Below are positions 32,656 through 41,295 of a DNA stretch of 64,000 nt, in pieces. The position numbers were made by a program, and so were the translations under genes. The first letter of the stretch is position 1, and each line of letters starts with the position of its first letter. Source of the stretch: Halalkalicoccus sp. NIPERK01 (lineage in GTDB: Archaea; Halobacteriota; Halobacteria; Halobacteriales; Halalkalicoccaceae); contig NZ_JASVVV010000007.1 of NCBI RefSeq assembly GCF_030287405.1, positions 100,249 through 164,248 of the forward strand. Direction: 5' to 3'. The notes beneath the pieces were generated by a model. It was not told the DNA's origin and did not search any database. It was given only the letters and a program-made list of their open reading frames with translations.

Positions 32656-33270
32656 ATGGCAACGGCAGACGTACAGCGACGGGCGAAGGACCGTCCGCTG
32701 GCGGCGGCACTCGTTCTGACGGCGCTTGGCTACGCGCTCGTCGTCGGGACGTTCGCCGGCGTCGTCCCGCTGTACCCCGATATCGGCGAACCGGGCGTCG
32801 ATCTGCTCTCGCACGCGATCGCGGTCGTCAACACGACTGCGACGATATCGCTCGTACTGGGATGGTACTGGATCCGAAGGGACGAGGTCGACAGCCACAG
32901 GAGCGCGATGGTGCTGTCGTTCGTCCTGATCGTGTTGTTCCTCCTGCTCTATCTCCCGAAGGTCGGTGGCGGCGGGGAGAAACACTTCGTCCTCGCCACG
33001 GGATACGACTGGGTGCCGCTGTGGGGCTGGATCGAACCCGCGTACCTGATCATGCTCGCGATCCACATCGTCCTCTCGGTGCTCGCGGTGCCGCTCGTAC
33101 TGTACGCGATCGTCCTCGGGTTGACACACACGCCGAGCGAACTCGCCGGGACGCGCCACGCGACGGTGGGACGGCTCGCCGCCGGGACGTGGATCCTCAG
33201 TTTGTCCCTCGGCGTCGTCACCTACGTCATGCTCAACCACCTCTACGCCGCGGAGTTCGTCCCGGCCTAA
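32656..33270 (+). CDS. DUF420 family membrane protein
   Basis: This integral membrane protein has 204 residues and five transmembrane helices (starting AAALVLTALGYALVVGTFAG; then HAIAVVNTTATISLVLGWYW; MVLSFVLIVLFLLLYLP; a YLIMLAIHIVLSVLAVPLV; and ILSLSLGVVTYVML). The conserved His residues (LLSHAI, DSHRSAM, AIHIVLS, and MLNHLY) are those of the DUF420 family, related to CtaM-type cytochrome oxidase assembly proteins. A role in heme-copper oxidase assembly is inferred. HalOD1-domain genes lie on both sides. Confidence 0.88.
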   Translation: MATADVQRRAKDRPLAAALVLTALGYALVVGTFAGVVPLYPDIGEPGVDLLSHAIAVVNTTATISLVLGWYWIRRDEVDSHRSAMVLSFVLIVLFLLLYLPKVGGGGEKHFVLATGYDWVPLWGWIEPAYLIMLAIHIVLSVLAVPLVLYAIVLGLTHTPSELAGTRHATVGRLAAGTWILSLSLGVVTYVMLNHLYAAEFVPA

Positions 33271-33341
33271 CCGCCCGGTAACCCGACGGATGAGCGCCCG
33301 GTTCGCTCAGCTTCATGACGGGGCGTTTCGTCGGGACGAGT

Positions 33342-33617
33342 ATGAGCATCAGTTCGCTCGATGGGGCGTCGGTCGTATACACCGCGCGGCCGCCCGAACG
33401 CGAGGAACTCGCGACGGCAGTGGTCGAAGCCATCGCCGTCGCCGAAGGGGTCGACCCGATCGACCTCGACGTGCGGATCGGTGACGTCGTCGACCCGGAC
33501 GCCCTGAACGCGCTGTTCGGATCGGCCATGGATCGGTCGGGGCGGTTCGTCTTCCGGTTGGCGGGGTATCTCGTCCGCCTGTCCGCGAACCGGGAGATCA
33601 CGCTCTACCGCGCGTAG
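33342..33617 (+). CDS. HalOD1 output-domain protein
   Basis: The 91-residue protein is paralogous to the HalOD1 gene at 32371 (ELATAVVEAIAVAEGVDPID, DPDALNALFGSAMD, VFRLAGYLVRLSANREITL). I start at MSISSLDGASVV; ATG 33315 would add nine residues. It lies 71 bases after the DUF420 gene in the same direction and its stop directly abuts the end of the convergent small membrane protein gene. Confidence 0.8.
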   Translation: MSISSLDGASVVYTARPPEREELATAVVEAIAVAEGVDPIDLDVRIGDVVDPDALNALFGSAMDRSGRFVFRLAGYLVRLSANREITLYRA

Positions 33618-33770
33618 CTACACCAGCAACGACGCGATCCCCAGGACGATACAGGCGGTGCTGAACCAGCGCGTCAGTGTCATCGAGAACCCCGTGACGG
33701 CCCGCGTGTCGGCGACCATACTCACGAGTGCGAGGACGAAGAAGGTCAGCGAAAGCTCGAAGACCGTCAT
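33618..33770 (-). CDS. Small membrane protein, 50 residues
   Basis: The frame encodes MTVFELSLTFFVLALVSMVA, a loop (DTRAVTGFS), then a second hydrophobic helix ending in IVLGIASLLV. Two transmembrane segments, no charged interior, and a stop exactly adjoining the HalOD1 gene's stop suggest a real compact gene. A TATA-like GATATAAC (minus strand, about 33844-33851) lies rather far (about 75 bases) upstream. No known family. Confidence 0.6.
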   Translation of the reverse strand: MTVFELSLTFFVLALVSMVADTRAVTGFSMTLTRWFSTACIVLGIASLLV

Positions 33771-33883
33771 CAGACGTTCCTCCTCTGCTGTCGTGGAGAC
33801 GAGCGTCCGCTCACGGCCGGGAGAACGGACATCAGAACCTTTGTTATATCCCTCCTAAGCCCGGTAGAAAGGTCCGACGCTAG

Positions 33884-35176
33884 TCAGACGCTGTCGATGA
33901 GCTGGGAGGGCGTGATGACCTCGACATTGCTCTGCTCGATGTGATCGAGCACTTCGCGCAGCTGTTCGACGGTGATGTCGGCGTGGGGGCTGGGCTCCTC
34001 TGCGTCCTCGGGTTCGACGCCGTGTGCCAGTCCGACCGCGAGCTGGTTGTGCTGTGCGGCCATGTCGATGAGGCTCGTAAAGCCACCGATGTCGTGCATG
34101 TCGACCCGCGAGAGGTGCATCGCGTCCGTCGGTGGGACGTTGCTGTTGTTGCCGGCGAAGTAGAAGCAGGTCTCGTGGTACTCGCGGGCGATGTCGATCA
34201 CCTCCTGGTTGACGCTGTGGTAGGGGGCGAACATGTGGCGCGCGCCGTCGGGGAACCCGCGGTTGTCGAGGTACTGGAAGTCGGATTCGATCCGGTTGCG
34301 CGCCTCCTCGGGGTCGACCTCGGCGAGTCCGGTCCCCGGATCGGGATGCGAGGAGATGTCCCAACCGGCGTCGCGCATCTCCCGCAGTTGATCGATGTGC
34401 AACCGACCATCGCGGTTGAGCGAGTTCGGGATGACCGCCGCCGCCGCCTGATAGCCGTACTCCTCGAGGATCGGGAACGCGCGCTCGTACTGGCTGGCGA
34501 CGCCGTCGTCGAAACTGAGGATGACGTAGCCCTGATCGGCCGCGGGCGTCATTCGGAGGTCGTCGATCCAGAAGCGGATCTCCTCTTCCTCCTGGGTCTG
34601 GATGTAGATGCGCATCTCCTGGACGTTCCCGAGGTTCGGCTCGCCGCGCTGGCCGGTCCAGCCGGCGTCCATGCGGAACCAGCCCTCGTGCGAACCGAGC
34701 ATCGTCCGGGTCGTCCAGAGCTGATCGGCCCGCGCCGGTGCGTCGACTTCGAGTCGGACACGGGCGGGACGGGGGGAGTCGACGCGGATCGCCATCGAGA
34801 GGTGGTTACCCGAGGCGTCGAGACCGTCGGGGAACGCCTGGAAGACACCCGCCGTAGTGCCCTGGTTCTCGATCCGCAGCGACTGGCTGCCGGTGAGCGC
34901 CGCTTCGCCGTCGCCGGCCACGTTGCTCTCCTCCATCGGGGCCCAGTTCTCGACGTCCTCGAAGTCGTCGATCAGTTCGCCGGCATCGATAGCCGGCGGC
35001 GTGGCCTGGGACTCGTCGCCGTTCCCGCCGCCTAAGCCGCCGTTCCCGTTCCCGTTTCCGTTCCCGTTCCCGCCGTTCCCCTCGCCGCTGCCGAGTATAT
35101 CGGTACAACCGGCGAGTCCGAGAGAGCCGACACCGACCCCTGCGAGGAACTGGCGACGGTTTGGACGCTTCGTCAT
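33884..35176 (-). CDS. Tat-exported lipoprotein with polysaccharide deacetylase domain
   Basis: This is a surface-anchored carbohydrate esterase 4-type protein of 430 residues. The twin-arginine motif RRQFLAGVGVGSLGLAGC ends in a lipobox Cys, followed by a Gly/Asn-rich linker. A jelly-roll-like module (about 60-210: LIDDFEDVENWAP, RIENQGTTAGVFQAFP) precedes a NodB-like domain with GYVILSFDDGVASQYE (catalytic Asp pair), WDISSHPDPG (His of the metal site), and GLAHGVEPEDAE. The ATG at 35176 is preferred; GTG 35182 adds two residues. It may modify a cell-surface glycan. Confidence 0.88.
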   Translation of the reverse strand: MTKRPNRRQFLAGVGVGSLGLAGCTDILGSGEGNGGNGNGNGNGNGGLGGGNGDESQATPPAIDAGELIDDFEDVENWAPMEESNVAGDGEAALTGSQSLRIENQGTTAGVFQAFPDGLDASGNHLSMAIRVDSPRPARVRLEVDAPARADQLWTTRTMLGSHEGWFRMDAGWTGQRGEPNLGNVQEMRIYIQTQEEEEIRFWIDDLRMTPAADQGYVILSFDDGVASQYERAFPILEEYGYQAAAAVIPNSLNRDGRLHIDQLREMRDAGWDISSHPDPGTGLAEVDPEEARNRIESDFQYLDNRGFPDGARHMFAPYHSVNQEVIDIAREYHETCFYFAGNNSNVPPTDAMHLSRVDMHDIGGFTSLIDMAAQHNQLAVGLAHGVEPEDAEEPSPHADITVEQLREVLDHIEQSNVEVITPSQLIDSV

Positions 35177-35599
35177 AGTCACTCCCTTATCGGGGCCGAG
35201 CGGACTTGGTTATTCGGTATGAAAGACGCTTATCGGATACGTAAATACGATCACATACCTGTCGAAGATCGGCAGACTCCGACCGAATAGGCAGTGGATA
35301 GTTCGATCGAAGGTAGTGATTAATGTGATCGCACGACACGGTCAGGGCTTCCTTTCACTGCTGGTGAACGACCGAAATGGGGGGAGCCGTCGACCTCGTT
35401 CCGATCCAGTCCGAAAACGCGAAACGAACGAATCGAGCGGTCGAACCGGCTACGGCTCCGTGGATCGTTCGCCGATACCGGGGATCGAACCCCGCGTATC
35501 GCGGATTTAGCCGGACGTTAACGACCCGCCGAGCCCGGTAGTGACCCCGTTGCGGCCGTATACCGGATCTTATAGGAGGCGGGACGACGACGATCCGGT
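35177..35599. other. Intergenic region before glmM
   Basis: The gap is 423 bp. It contains TATA-like GAATAACC (minus strand, 35209-35216) for the deacetylase gene and TCTTATAGG (35567-35575) about 25-33 bases before glmM. A tRNA T-arm-like sequence lies at 35470-35497 (described separately). No credible gene. Confidence 0.55.
35470..35497 (-). repeat. tRNA 3'-end-like remnant (T arm)
   Basis: The minus strand reads GCGGGGTTCGATCCCCGG followed by TATCGGC. This is a T loop TTCGATC with a mostly paired stem (one G-G mismatch) and an acceptor-like tail. No matching 5' acceptor, D arm or anticodon arm was found within 100 bases upstream, so it is not a working tRNA. It may be a leftover of integration at a tRNA gene, or chance. 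Confidence 0.35.
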
Positions 35600-36940
35600 A
35601 TGAGTCTCTTCGGAACGAGCGGTATCCGCGGACCGGTCGGCGACGTCGTCACCGGCGACCTCGCGCTCTCGGTCGGTCGAGCGGTCGCCACCGAGGGCGC
35701 GGATCGAATCGTGATCGGGCGCGATCCCCGCGAGAGCGGCGAGTGGCTGCTCGAGGCCGTCACGGCGGGCGCCCGCGAGTGCGGCGCTGACGTCCTCGAC
35801 GCGGGGATGGTCGCGACGCCGACGCTCGCTCGCGCCGTCGGTCGCGAGGACGCCAACGCGGGGGTCGTGGTGACGGCCTCACACAACCCGCCGGAGGACA
35901 ACGGGCTCAAACTCTGGAACCCCTCCGGACAGGCGTTCGACGCCGCCCAGTGCGAGCGGATCGAGGGCCGGATCGGGTCGGACGAGTACGATCTCGGCAG
36001 GTGGGACGAGGGCGGGACCCGAACGATCGTCGAGGACGCCACCGAGCGCCACGCCGAGGAACTCGTCGAGGCGGTCGGCGGAGCGGGCTCCCTCGACGGG
36101 CTCTCGGTCGTCGTCGACCTGGGCAACGGCGCGGGCGGCGTCACCGTCACCGCTCTCGAACGCCTCGGCTGTGACGTCGAGGCGATGAACGCCGACCCCG
36201 ACGGGAGCTTCCCGAACCGGCCCTCGGAGCCGACCGCTGAGAACTGCGAGGGGCTCTGTGAACGGGTCACCGAAACCGATGCGGACCTCGGGATCGCCCA
36301 CGACGGCGACGCCGACCGGACCATGGCCGTCGACGAGCGGGGGCGGTTCGTCCCGAAGGACGTGCTGCTCGCGCTGTTCGCGCGCGAGGCCGCGAGCGAG
36401 GGGACCCGCGTCGCCGTCCCGGTCGATACGAGCCTCGTCGTCGAGGACGAACTCGCGAAGATCGGCGCGTCGGTCACGCACACGAAGGTGGGCGACGTCC
36501 ACGTCGCCGAACGAGCGACCGAACCCGACGTGGTCTTCGGCGGCGAGCCGAGCGGGGCGTGGATCTGGCCGGAGGAGACGCTCTGTCCCGACGGCCCGCT
36601 CGCGGCGTGTAAGCTCGCGGCCACGGTAACGAAGACGCCGCTATCGGGACTCGTCGACGGCGTCGTCTCTCCGCACCTGCGCCGGGAGAACGTCGAGACC
36701 GATCGAAAGGAGGCGGTGATGGATCACGTCGCGGCGGCCGTCCCCGAGGCCTACCCCGAGGCCGACCTGCTGACGATCGACGGCGTTCGCGTCGGCTTTT
36801 CCGACGGGTGGTTCCTGCTCCGGGCGAGCGGCACCCAGCCGCTCGTGCGCGTGACGGCCGAATCCCGCCGAGAGGAGCGCGCGGAGGAACTGCTGGCGGT
36901 CGCCCTGGACCTCGTCGACGACGCCCTTCGAAGCATGTGA
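35600..36940 (+). CDS. glmM: Phosphoglucosamine mutase
   Basis: This enzyme converts glucosamine-6-phosphate to glucosamine-1-phosphate, the second step to UDP-GlcNAc. The 446 residues follow the alpha-D-phosphohexomutase plan. FGTSGIRGPVG is at the start, phosphoserine loop TASHNPPEDNG (about 92-102), metal loop DGDADRTM, sugar-binding loop GGEPSGAWIWPE (GEPSG typical of GlmM), and phosphate-binding RASGTQPLVRV. Immediately downstream is glmU, and glmS is 7 kb away, so the whole route is local. TCTTATAGG about 25-33 bases upstream is the likely TATA box. A broader phosphoglucomutase/phosphomannomutase activity cannot be excluded. Confidence 0.92.
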   Translation: MSLFGTSGIRGPVGDVVTGDLALSVGRAVATEGADRIVIGRDPRESGEWLLEAVTAGARECGADVLDAGMVATPTLARAVGREDANAGVVVTASHNPPEDNGLKLWNPSGQAFDAAQCERIEGRIGSDEYDLGRWDEGGTRTIVEDATERHAEELVEAVGGAGSLDGLSVVVDLGNGAGGVTVTALERLGCDVEAMNADPDGSFPNRPSEPTAENCEGLCERVTETDADLGIAHDGDADRTMAVDERGRFVPKDVLLALFAREAASEGTRVAVPVDTSLVVEDELAKIGASVTHTKVGDVHVAERATEPDVVFGGEPSGAWIWPEETLCPDGPLAACKLAATVTKTPLSGLVDGVVSPHLRRENVETDRKEAVMDHVAAAVPEAYPEADLLTIDGVRVGFSDGWFLLRASGTQPLVRVTAESRREERAEELLAVALDLVDDALRSM

Positions 36941-37019
36941 ACGCCGCCCGCGGACGGGTGGGAATCGCCATACATTAACCGGCAGATAACAAAGCCGGGT
37001 ACCAAGAAACGATCCGACA

Positions 37020-38201
37020 ATGCAAACAGTGATTCTCGCGGCGGGCCAAGGAACCCGCCTTCGTCCCCTTTCGGAGTCGGTACCGAAGCCGATGTTGCCG
37101 GTCGCCGGCCGTCCGATCGCCGCCCACGTCGCCGACGCGGCGGTCGCCGGCGGCGCCGACGAGTTGATCTTCGTGACGGGCTACATGGCCGACGTCGTCG
37201 AGTCGTACTTCGGCGAGACCTACCGTGGGGCGCCGGTCAGCTACGCCACCCAGGAGGAGCAGTTGGGTACGGCCCACGCCGTCCGGGCCGCCCGCGAGCA
37301 CCTCTCCGAGGAGTTCGCCGTCCTCAACGGCGACAACCTCTACGATCCCGAGAGCATCGCCGAACTCTTCTCGAACGGGCCCGCCATCGGCGTCTTCGAG
37401 GTCGCCGAGCCCTCGAACTACGGCGTGCTCTCGACGGCCGGCGGGCGCGTGACGGACATCGTCGAGAAGCCCGCGGAACCCCCGACGAACCTCGCGAACG
37501 CCGGAGTCTATCTCTTCCCTGCGGAGGCGCGGGAGTTCCTCGACGTACCGATGAGCGAGCGGGGCGAACACGAACTCACCGACGTCCTCGCGCGCGTGAT
37601 CGAGGACCACGACGTCACGCCCGTGGCGCTCGACCGATGGATGGACGTCGGGCGCGCGTGGGAGCTCCTGGAGGCGAACGAACTCCTGCTGGGCGAGAAC
37701 CGGGGACGGATCGACGGCGAGGTCGACCCCGACGCCACCGTCGAAGGCGTCGTTGTAATCGAGGAGGGCGCGACGGTCGAGTCCGGGGTGACGATCGAGG
37801 GGCCCGCCTACATCGGATCAGGTTGTTCGGTCGGCCCGAACGCCTACATCCGGGGGGCGACCCTGCTGGAGGGAGACGTCCACGTCGGACAGGCGGTCGA
37901 GATCAAAAACAGCGTGATCATGCGCGGGACGAACGTCCCCCACCTCTCCTATGTCGGCGACAGCGTCCTCGGGCGGGACGTGAACCTCGGTGCGGGGACG
38001 AACGTCGCGAACCTGCGCCACGACGGCGAGGACGTGAAGCTCACCGTCAAGGGCGAGCGGACCTCGACCGGACGACGCAAGTTCGGCGTCGTCGTCGGCC
38101 ACGGCGCGAAGACGGCGATCAACACGAGCCTCGCACCCGGCGTGACCCTCTCGGGGGACGCGACCACGACGCCCGGGGAGTCGGTCCTCCGTGACCGGTA
38201 G
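37020..38201 (+). CDS. glmU: Bifunctional sugar-1-phosphate nucleotidylyltransferase/acetyltransferase
   Basis: This enzyme probably makes UDP-GlcNAc from glucosamine-1-phosphate. It has 393 residues. The N-terminal nucleotidyltransferase has ILAAGQGTRLRPLSESVPKP and LNGDNLYD, then GVFEVAEPSNYGVL and VEKPAEPPTNLANAGVYLF. From about 235 a left-handed beta-helix acyltransferase contains repeated hexapeptides (GATVESGVTIEGPAYIGSG, NSVIMRGTNVPHLSYVGDSV, GHGAKTAINTSLAPGV). This bacterial-GlmU-like arrangement is common in archaea. It lies 79 bases after glmM and probably forms one transcript with it. Confidence 0.9.
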   Translation: MQTVILAAGQGTRLRPLSESVPKPMLPVAGRPIAAHVADAAVAGGADELIFVTGYMADVVESYFGETYRGAPVSYATQEEQLGTAHAVRAAREHLSEEFAVLNGDNLYDPESIAELFSNGPAIGVFEVAEPSNYGVLSTAGGRVTDIVEKPAEPPTNLANAGVYLFPAEAREFLDVPMSERGEHELTDVLARVIEDHDVTPVALDRWMDVGRAWELLEANELLLGENRGRIDGEVDPDATVEGVVVIEEGATVESGVTIEGPAYIGSGCSVGPNAYIRGATLLEGDVHVGQAVEIKNSVIMRGTNVPHLSYVGDSVLGRDVNLGAGTNVANLRHDGEDVKLTVKGERTSTGRRKFGVVVGHGAKTAINTSLAPGVTLSGDATTTPGESVLRDR

Positions 38202-38254
38202 ACTCGTGACACGAGATTGATAACGCCGGTGGCAGTACGATCAGGGACCAGTAC

Positions 38255-39853
38255 ATGAAACGGACACTCGTCACCGCGTTCATCTCCATCGCCGGCGCGA
38301 ACGTCGCCGCGACGTTCCTCGGAGCGGTGATGACGCCGATCCTCGTGCGGATCCTCGGCCCGTCGCAGTACGGCACCTACGCGACCGTGATGTCGGTGTT
38401 CGCGCTGCTGATGATCGCCGTGAGTTCGGGCGTCGACAGCGGGACGCGCAAGTACCTCGCCGAGAACCGCGACGACCCCGACTGGCACGACAACGTCTTC
38501 GGCTACTACTTCCGGATCGCGACGGTCCTCGCGCTCGTCGCGAGCGCCCTGCTGATCGCCGCGGCCCAGATCGGGGTCGTCGACGCCACCCTCGGCGAGG
38601 AGTACGCCTTCTTCTTCTTCCTGCTCGCGGTCATCACGATCATGGCCCAGTTTCGCGAGTACGTCCGGCGCTCGCTGCTGGGGCTGAAACTCGAACACAT
38701 CTCCGAACCGCTCCACGTCGCACAGAAGGCCTTTTTCTTCCTGTTCTCCATCTCGCTCGCGTATCTGGGCTACGGCGTGACCGGCGTGCTCGTGGGGCAC
38801 ATCCTCGCGGACGCGCTCGTCACGGCGATCGGCCTCGTCGGACTGGCGGGACACGTCTCGCTGTCGTCGGTCTTCGAGCGCACCCCCGAGGGCTTTCCCC
38901 GCCGGGAACTGCTCAGTTTCAACAACCTCTCGATCGTCTACATCTTCCTGCTGACCTCCCTGTACCACGTCGACGTCCTCATGCTCCAGGCGTACACGAC
39001 CGAGGCACAGGTCGGCTACTACAAGGCGGCGCTCGTGCTCGCGGAGTTCCTCTGGCTCGCACCCAAGGCAGTTCAGTCGGTGATGATCCAGTCCGCGTCC
39101 GAACTCTGGCACCGCGACCGGATCGAACAGATCACCTCGCTGGCCTCGAAGGCGACGCGCTACACGCTGTTGTTGACGGCGCTGATGGCGATCGGGATCG
39201 CCGTCCTCGCGGCACAGTTCGTCCCGCGGTACTACGGGGCGGAGTTCACGCCGACGATCACGCCGTTGCTCCTCCTGCTCCCCGGGACGGTGGGCTTCGC
39301 CGTCGCCCGCCCGATCCTCTCGGTGAGTCACGCGCGCGGGGACATGCGGGTCATGATTCTCGCGACGGGGGCGGCGGCGGCGATGAACGTCGTGCTCAAC
39401 GTCGCGCTGATCCCACGGTTCGGGATCGAAGGGGCGGCGGTCGCGACCTCGCTCGGCTACCTCTCGCTGCCGATGTTCCACCTCTGGGGCGCACGCGCCA
39501 TCGGCTACAACCCGCTGGGCGACATCCGCCCGATCCCCGTCTCGATCACCGTCGCGGTCACGGGCGGCGTGCTCGTCGCGATCGCGCTCGGGATCGACGC
39601 GCTGATCGGGTCGCCGCTCGCCACCGTCGGCGTTCCGCTGACGAATACGACGCTTCCGATCGACGCCGCACTGGTCGCGTTCGTGGTCATCCCACCAGCC
39701 GGGCTGGTGGTGTACGGGATACTGACGCTGCTGACGCGGGCGATCGATCCGTCCGAGATCGCACAGATCCTCCGCGGGATGCCCGGACCGCTGGGCCGTC
39801 ACGCCTCGACGATCCAGCGCCTCTTCGGCGAGACCGACGAGACCAGAGGCTGA
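38255..39853 (+). CDS. Lipopolysaccharide/oligosaccharide flippase (MOP superfamily)
   Basis: This membrane protein has 532 residues and 12-14 transmembrane helices. It belongs to the polysaccharide-export/MATE-like MOP superfamily. It starts KRTLVTAFISIAGANVAATF, with the typical first-helix LGPSQYGTYATVMSVFALLM. It probably flips lipid-linked sugars across the membrane for N-glycan or other surface glycan assembly (as AglR does in Haloferax). It is 53 bases after glmU in the same direction, so likely cotranscribed with the UDP-GlcNAc genes. The C-terminus (IDPSEIAQILRGMPGP) is cytoplasmic. Confidence 0.87.
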   Translation: MKRTLVTAFISIAGANVAATFLGAVMTPILVRILGPSQYGTYATVMSVFALLMIAVSSGVDSGTRKYLAENRDDPDWHDNVFGYYFRIATVLALVASALLIAAAQIGVVDATLGEEYAFFFFLLAVITIMAQFREYVRRSLLGLKLEHISEPLHVAQKAFFFLFSISLAYLGYGVTGVLVGHILADALVTAIGLVGLAGHVSLSSVFERTPEGFPRRELLSFNNLSIVYIFLLTSLYHVDVLMLQAYTTEAQVGYYKAALVLAEFLWLAPKAVQSVMIQSASELWHRDRIEQITSLASKATRYTLLLTALMAIGIAVLAAQFVPRYYGAEFTPTITPLLLLLPGTVGFAVARPILSVSHARGDMRVMILATGAAAAMNVVLNVALIPRFGIEGAAVATSLGYLSLPMFHLWGARAIGYNPLGDIRPIPVSITVAVTGGVLVAIALGIDALIGSPLATVGVPLTNTTLPIDAALVAFVVIPPAGLVVYGILTLLTRAIDPSEIAQILRGMPGPLGRHASTIQRLFGETDETRG

Positions 39854-39854
39854 C

Positions 39855-41174
39855 TCACCGGTCCGAGAACCGATCGAACAGGTCGCTGGCCGTCCGTTCG
39901 AGCAACGATGGCCGGTCGTAGACGGCCTGGTCCTCCGTCCACGAGAGGAGTTCGCGAACGCGCCGTTCCACCTCGGGGGTACGCCGATCGGGGACGGTTC
40001 CCGTCTCGACCGCCAGCGCCGTCTCCATCACCGACCGGTGTGAGCTGTTGCGGATGACGTTGAGGAGGGTGAGCAGTTCGTCCTGTCGGGCGTCGCCGTC
40101 CCAGAGCCCGTCCTGCGTGAGGTGTTCGCGCGGCTGGCGCACGAGCGTGACCGGGTTGCCGCCCGCGGCCCGCCGCAGCCACCCCGCGTAGCGCTGGTTG
40201 AAGATCCGAACCGCGAGTTCCTGCCAGTGGGCCGCGTACTCGTCGGGGTCGGCCATGAGTTCCGAGAGCCGATGGAGGTGGGCCAGACGCTCCTCGCGTC
40301 GGGATCCATCGTCGAGGAGATCGACACCGTCGTCGGTTTCCTCCGTGACGAGGAGCGTCGCGCTCGCGGGCGTCGGGCCGTCGAAGGAGACCTCGAGCGA
40401 GAGCCCCCACCCGGCTTTCGGCCGGGACGTGTGGTTGAACAGGAAGTTCCCGAGGCTGTAGAAGATCGGCGTGCCCTCGTAGCGTTCCCAGCCCTGTGGG
40501 ACGTGTGGGTGGTGGGCCACGACGAGGTCGGCGCCCACCTCGGACAGCCGTCGCAGTCGGCGTTGCCACTGGATCGGTGGAAGCGGGACGAACTCGACGC
40601 CCCCGTGTGCGACGAGGATCACCGCGTCCGCGCGGTCGCTCGCGCGTTCGACGACCCGGGGGGCGTCCGGATGGCCGATCCAGGCGGTCCCCGGCCTCGA
40701 CTCGGTCGCGACGCCGAACTCCCGTTCGCAGGCGTTGACGATGGCGACGTCGGTCCCGTCGACCGTCAGATACTGGGGGGCGAGCGCGTCGGTGATGTCG
40801 GTGCCGACGCCGACGGTGTCGAGGCCGGCGGCCTCACACGCGTCGACCGTGCCGGTGAGGCCGTTGAGGCCGTAGTCCATCGTGTGGTTGTTCGCGAGCG
40901 CGACGGTGTCGAACCCGGCGTCCGCGAGCGCCGCCGGGACGTCGGGGTGTGACTCCTTGCGTGGACCGGCTTTCGGGATCGAGTCGTCGGCCGGGATCGG
41001 GGCCTCGAGGTTGAGAATCGAGACGTCGTTCGACGCGACGCGATCCCCCAGCGACTCTCCGATCATCGACGGCGTCGGCGGTTCGTCGTGGACGCAGTCG
41101 CCCGCGACGTAGAGCGACCACGTCTCCCCACCGGCCTCCGAGAGTTGGAGACAGTCGTCAGTAGCGCCACACAT
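39855..41174 (-). CDS. CapA family protein (PGA_cap metallophosphatase-like)
   Basis: The 439-residue protein has the PGA_cap fold, a relative of calcineurin-like phosphoesterases used in poly-gamma-glutamate or capsule synthesis. Motifs: LYVAGDCVHDEPPTP, SILNLEAPIP, DTVALANNHTMDYG (NNHxxD), ILVAHGGVEFVPLPP, DLVVAHHPHVPQGWERYEG, and FYSLGNFLFN. Metal ligands (D, E, N-H, H, H) are all present. No signal peptide is seen, which is unusual for the family. It converges on the flippase gene with one base between. Here it probably acts on surface polymers or their precursors. Confidence 0.88.
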   Translation of the reverse strand: MCGATDDCLQLSEAGGETWSLYVAGDCVHDEPPTPSMIGESLGDRVASNDVSILNLEAPIPADDSIPKAGPRKESHPDVPAALADAGFDTVALANNHTMDYGLNGLTGTVDACEAAGLDTVGVGTDITDALAPQYLTVDGTDVAIVNACEREFGVATESRPGTAWIGHPDAPRVVERASDRADAVILVAHGGVEFVPLPPIQWQRRLRRLSEVGADLVVAHHPHVPQGWERYEGTPIFYSLGNFLFNHTSRPKAGWGLSLEVSFDGPTPASATLLVTEETDDGVDLLDDGSRREERLAHLHRLSELMADPDEYAAHWQELAVRIFNQRYAGWLRRAAGGNPVTLVRQPREHLTQDGLWDGDARQDELLTLLNVIRNSSHRSVMETALAVETGTVPDRRTPEVERRVRELLSWTEDQAVYDRPSLLERTASDLFDRFSDR

Positions 41175-41295
41175 TCTACTCGTCCTAAAACCGGACGGGA
41201 ACTTAACTACCCGCTTTGCGTAGACGGGGCATGCTATCCACGCGCACTCTTTATCGAACCGATAATAAAGCGATGGGCACTAGTACGGGACAGTG

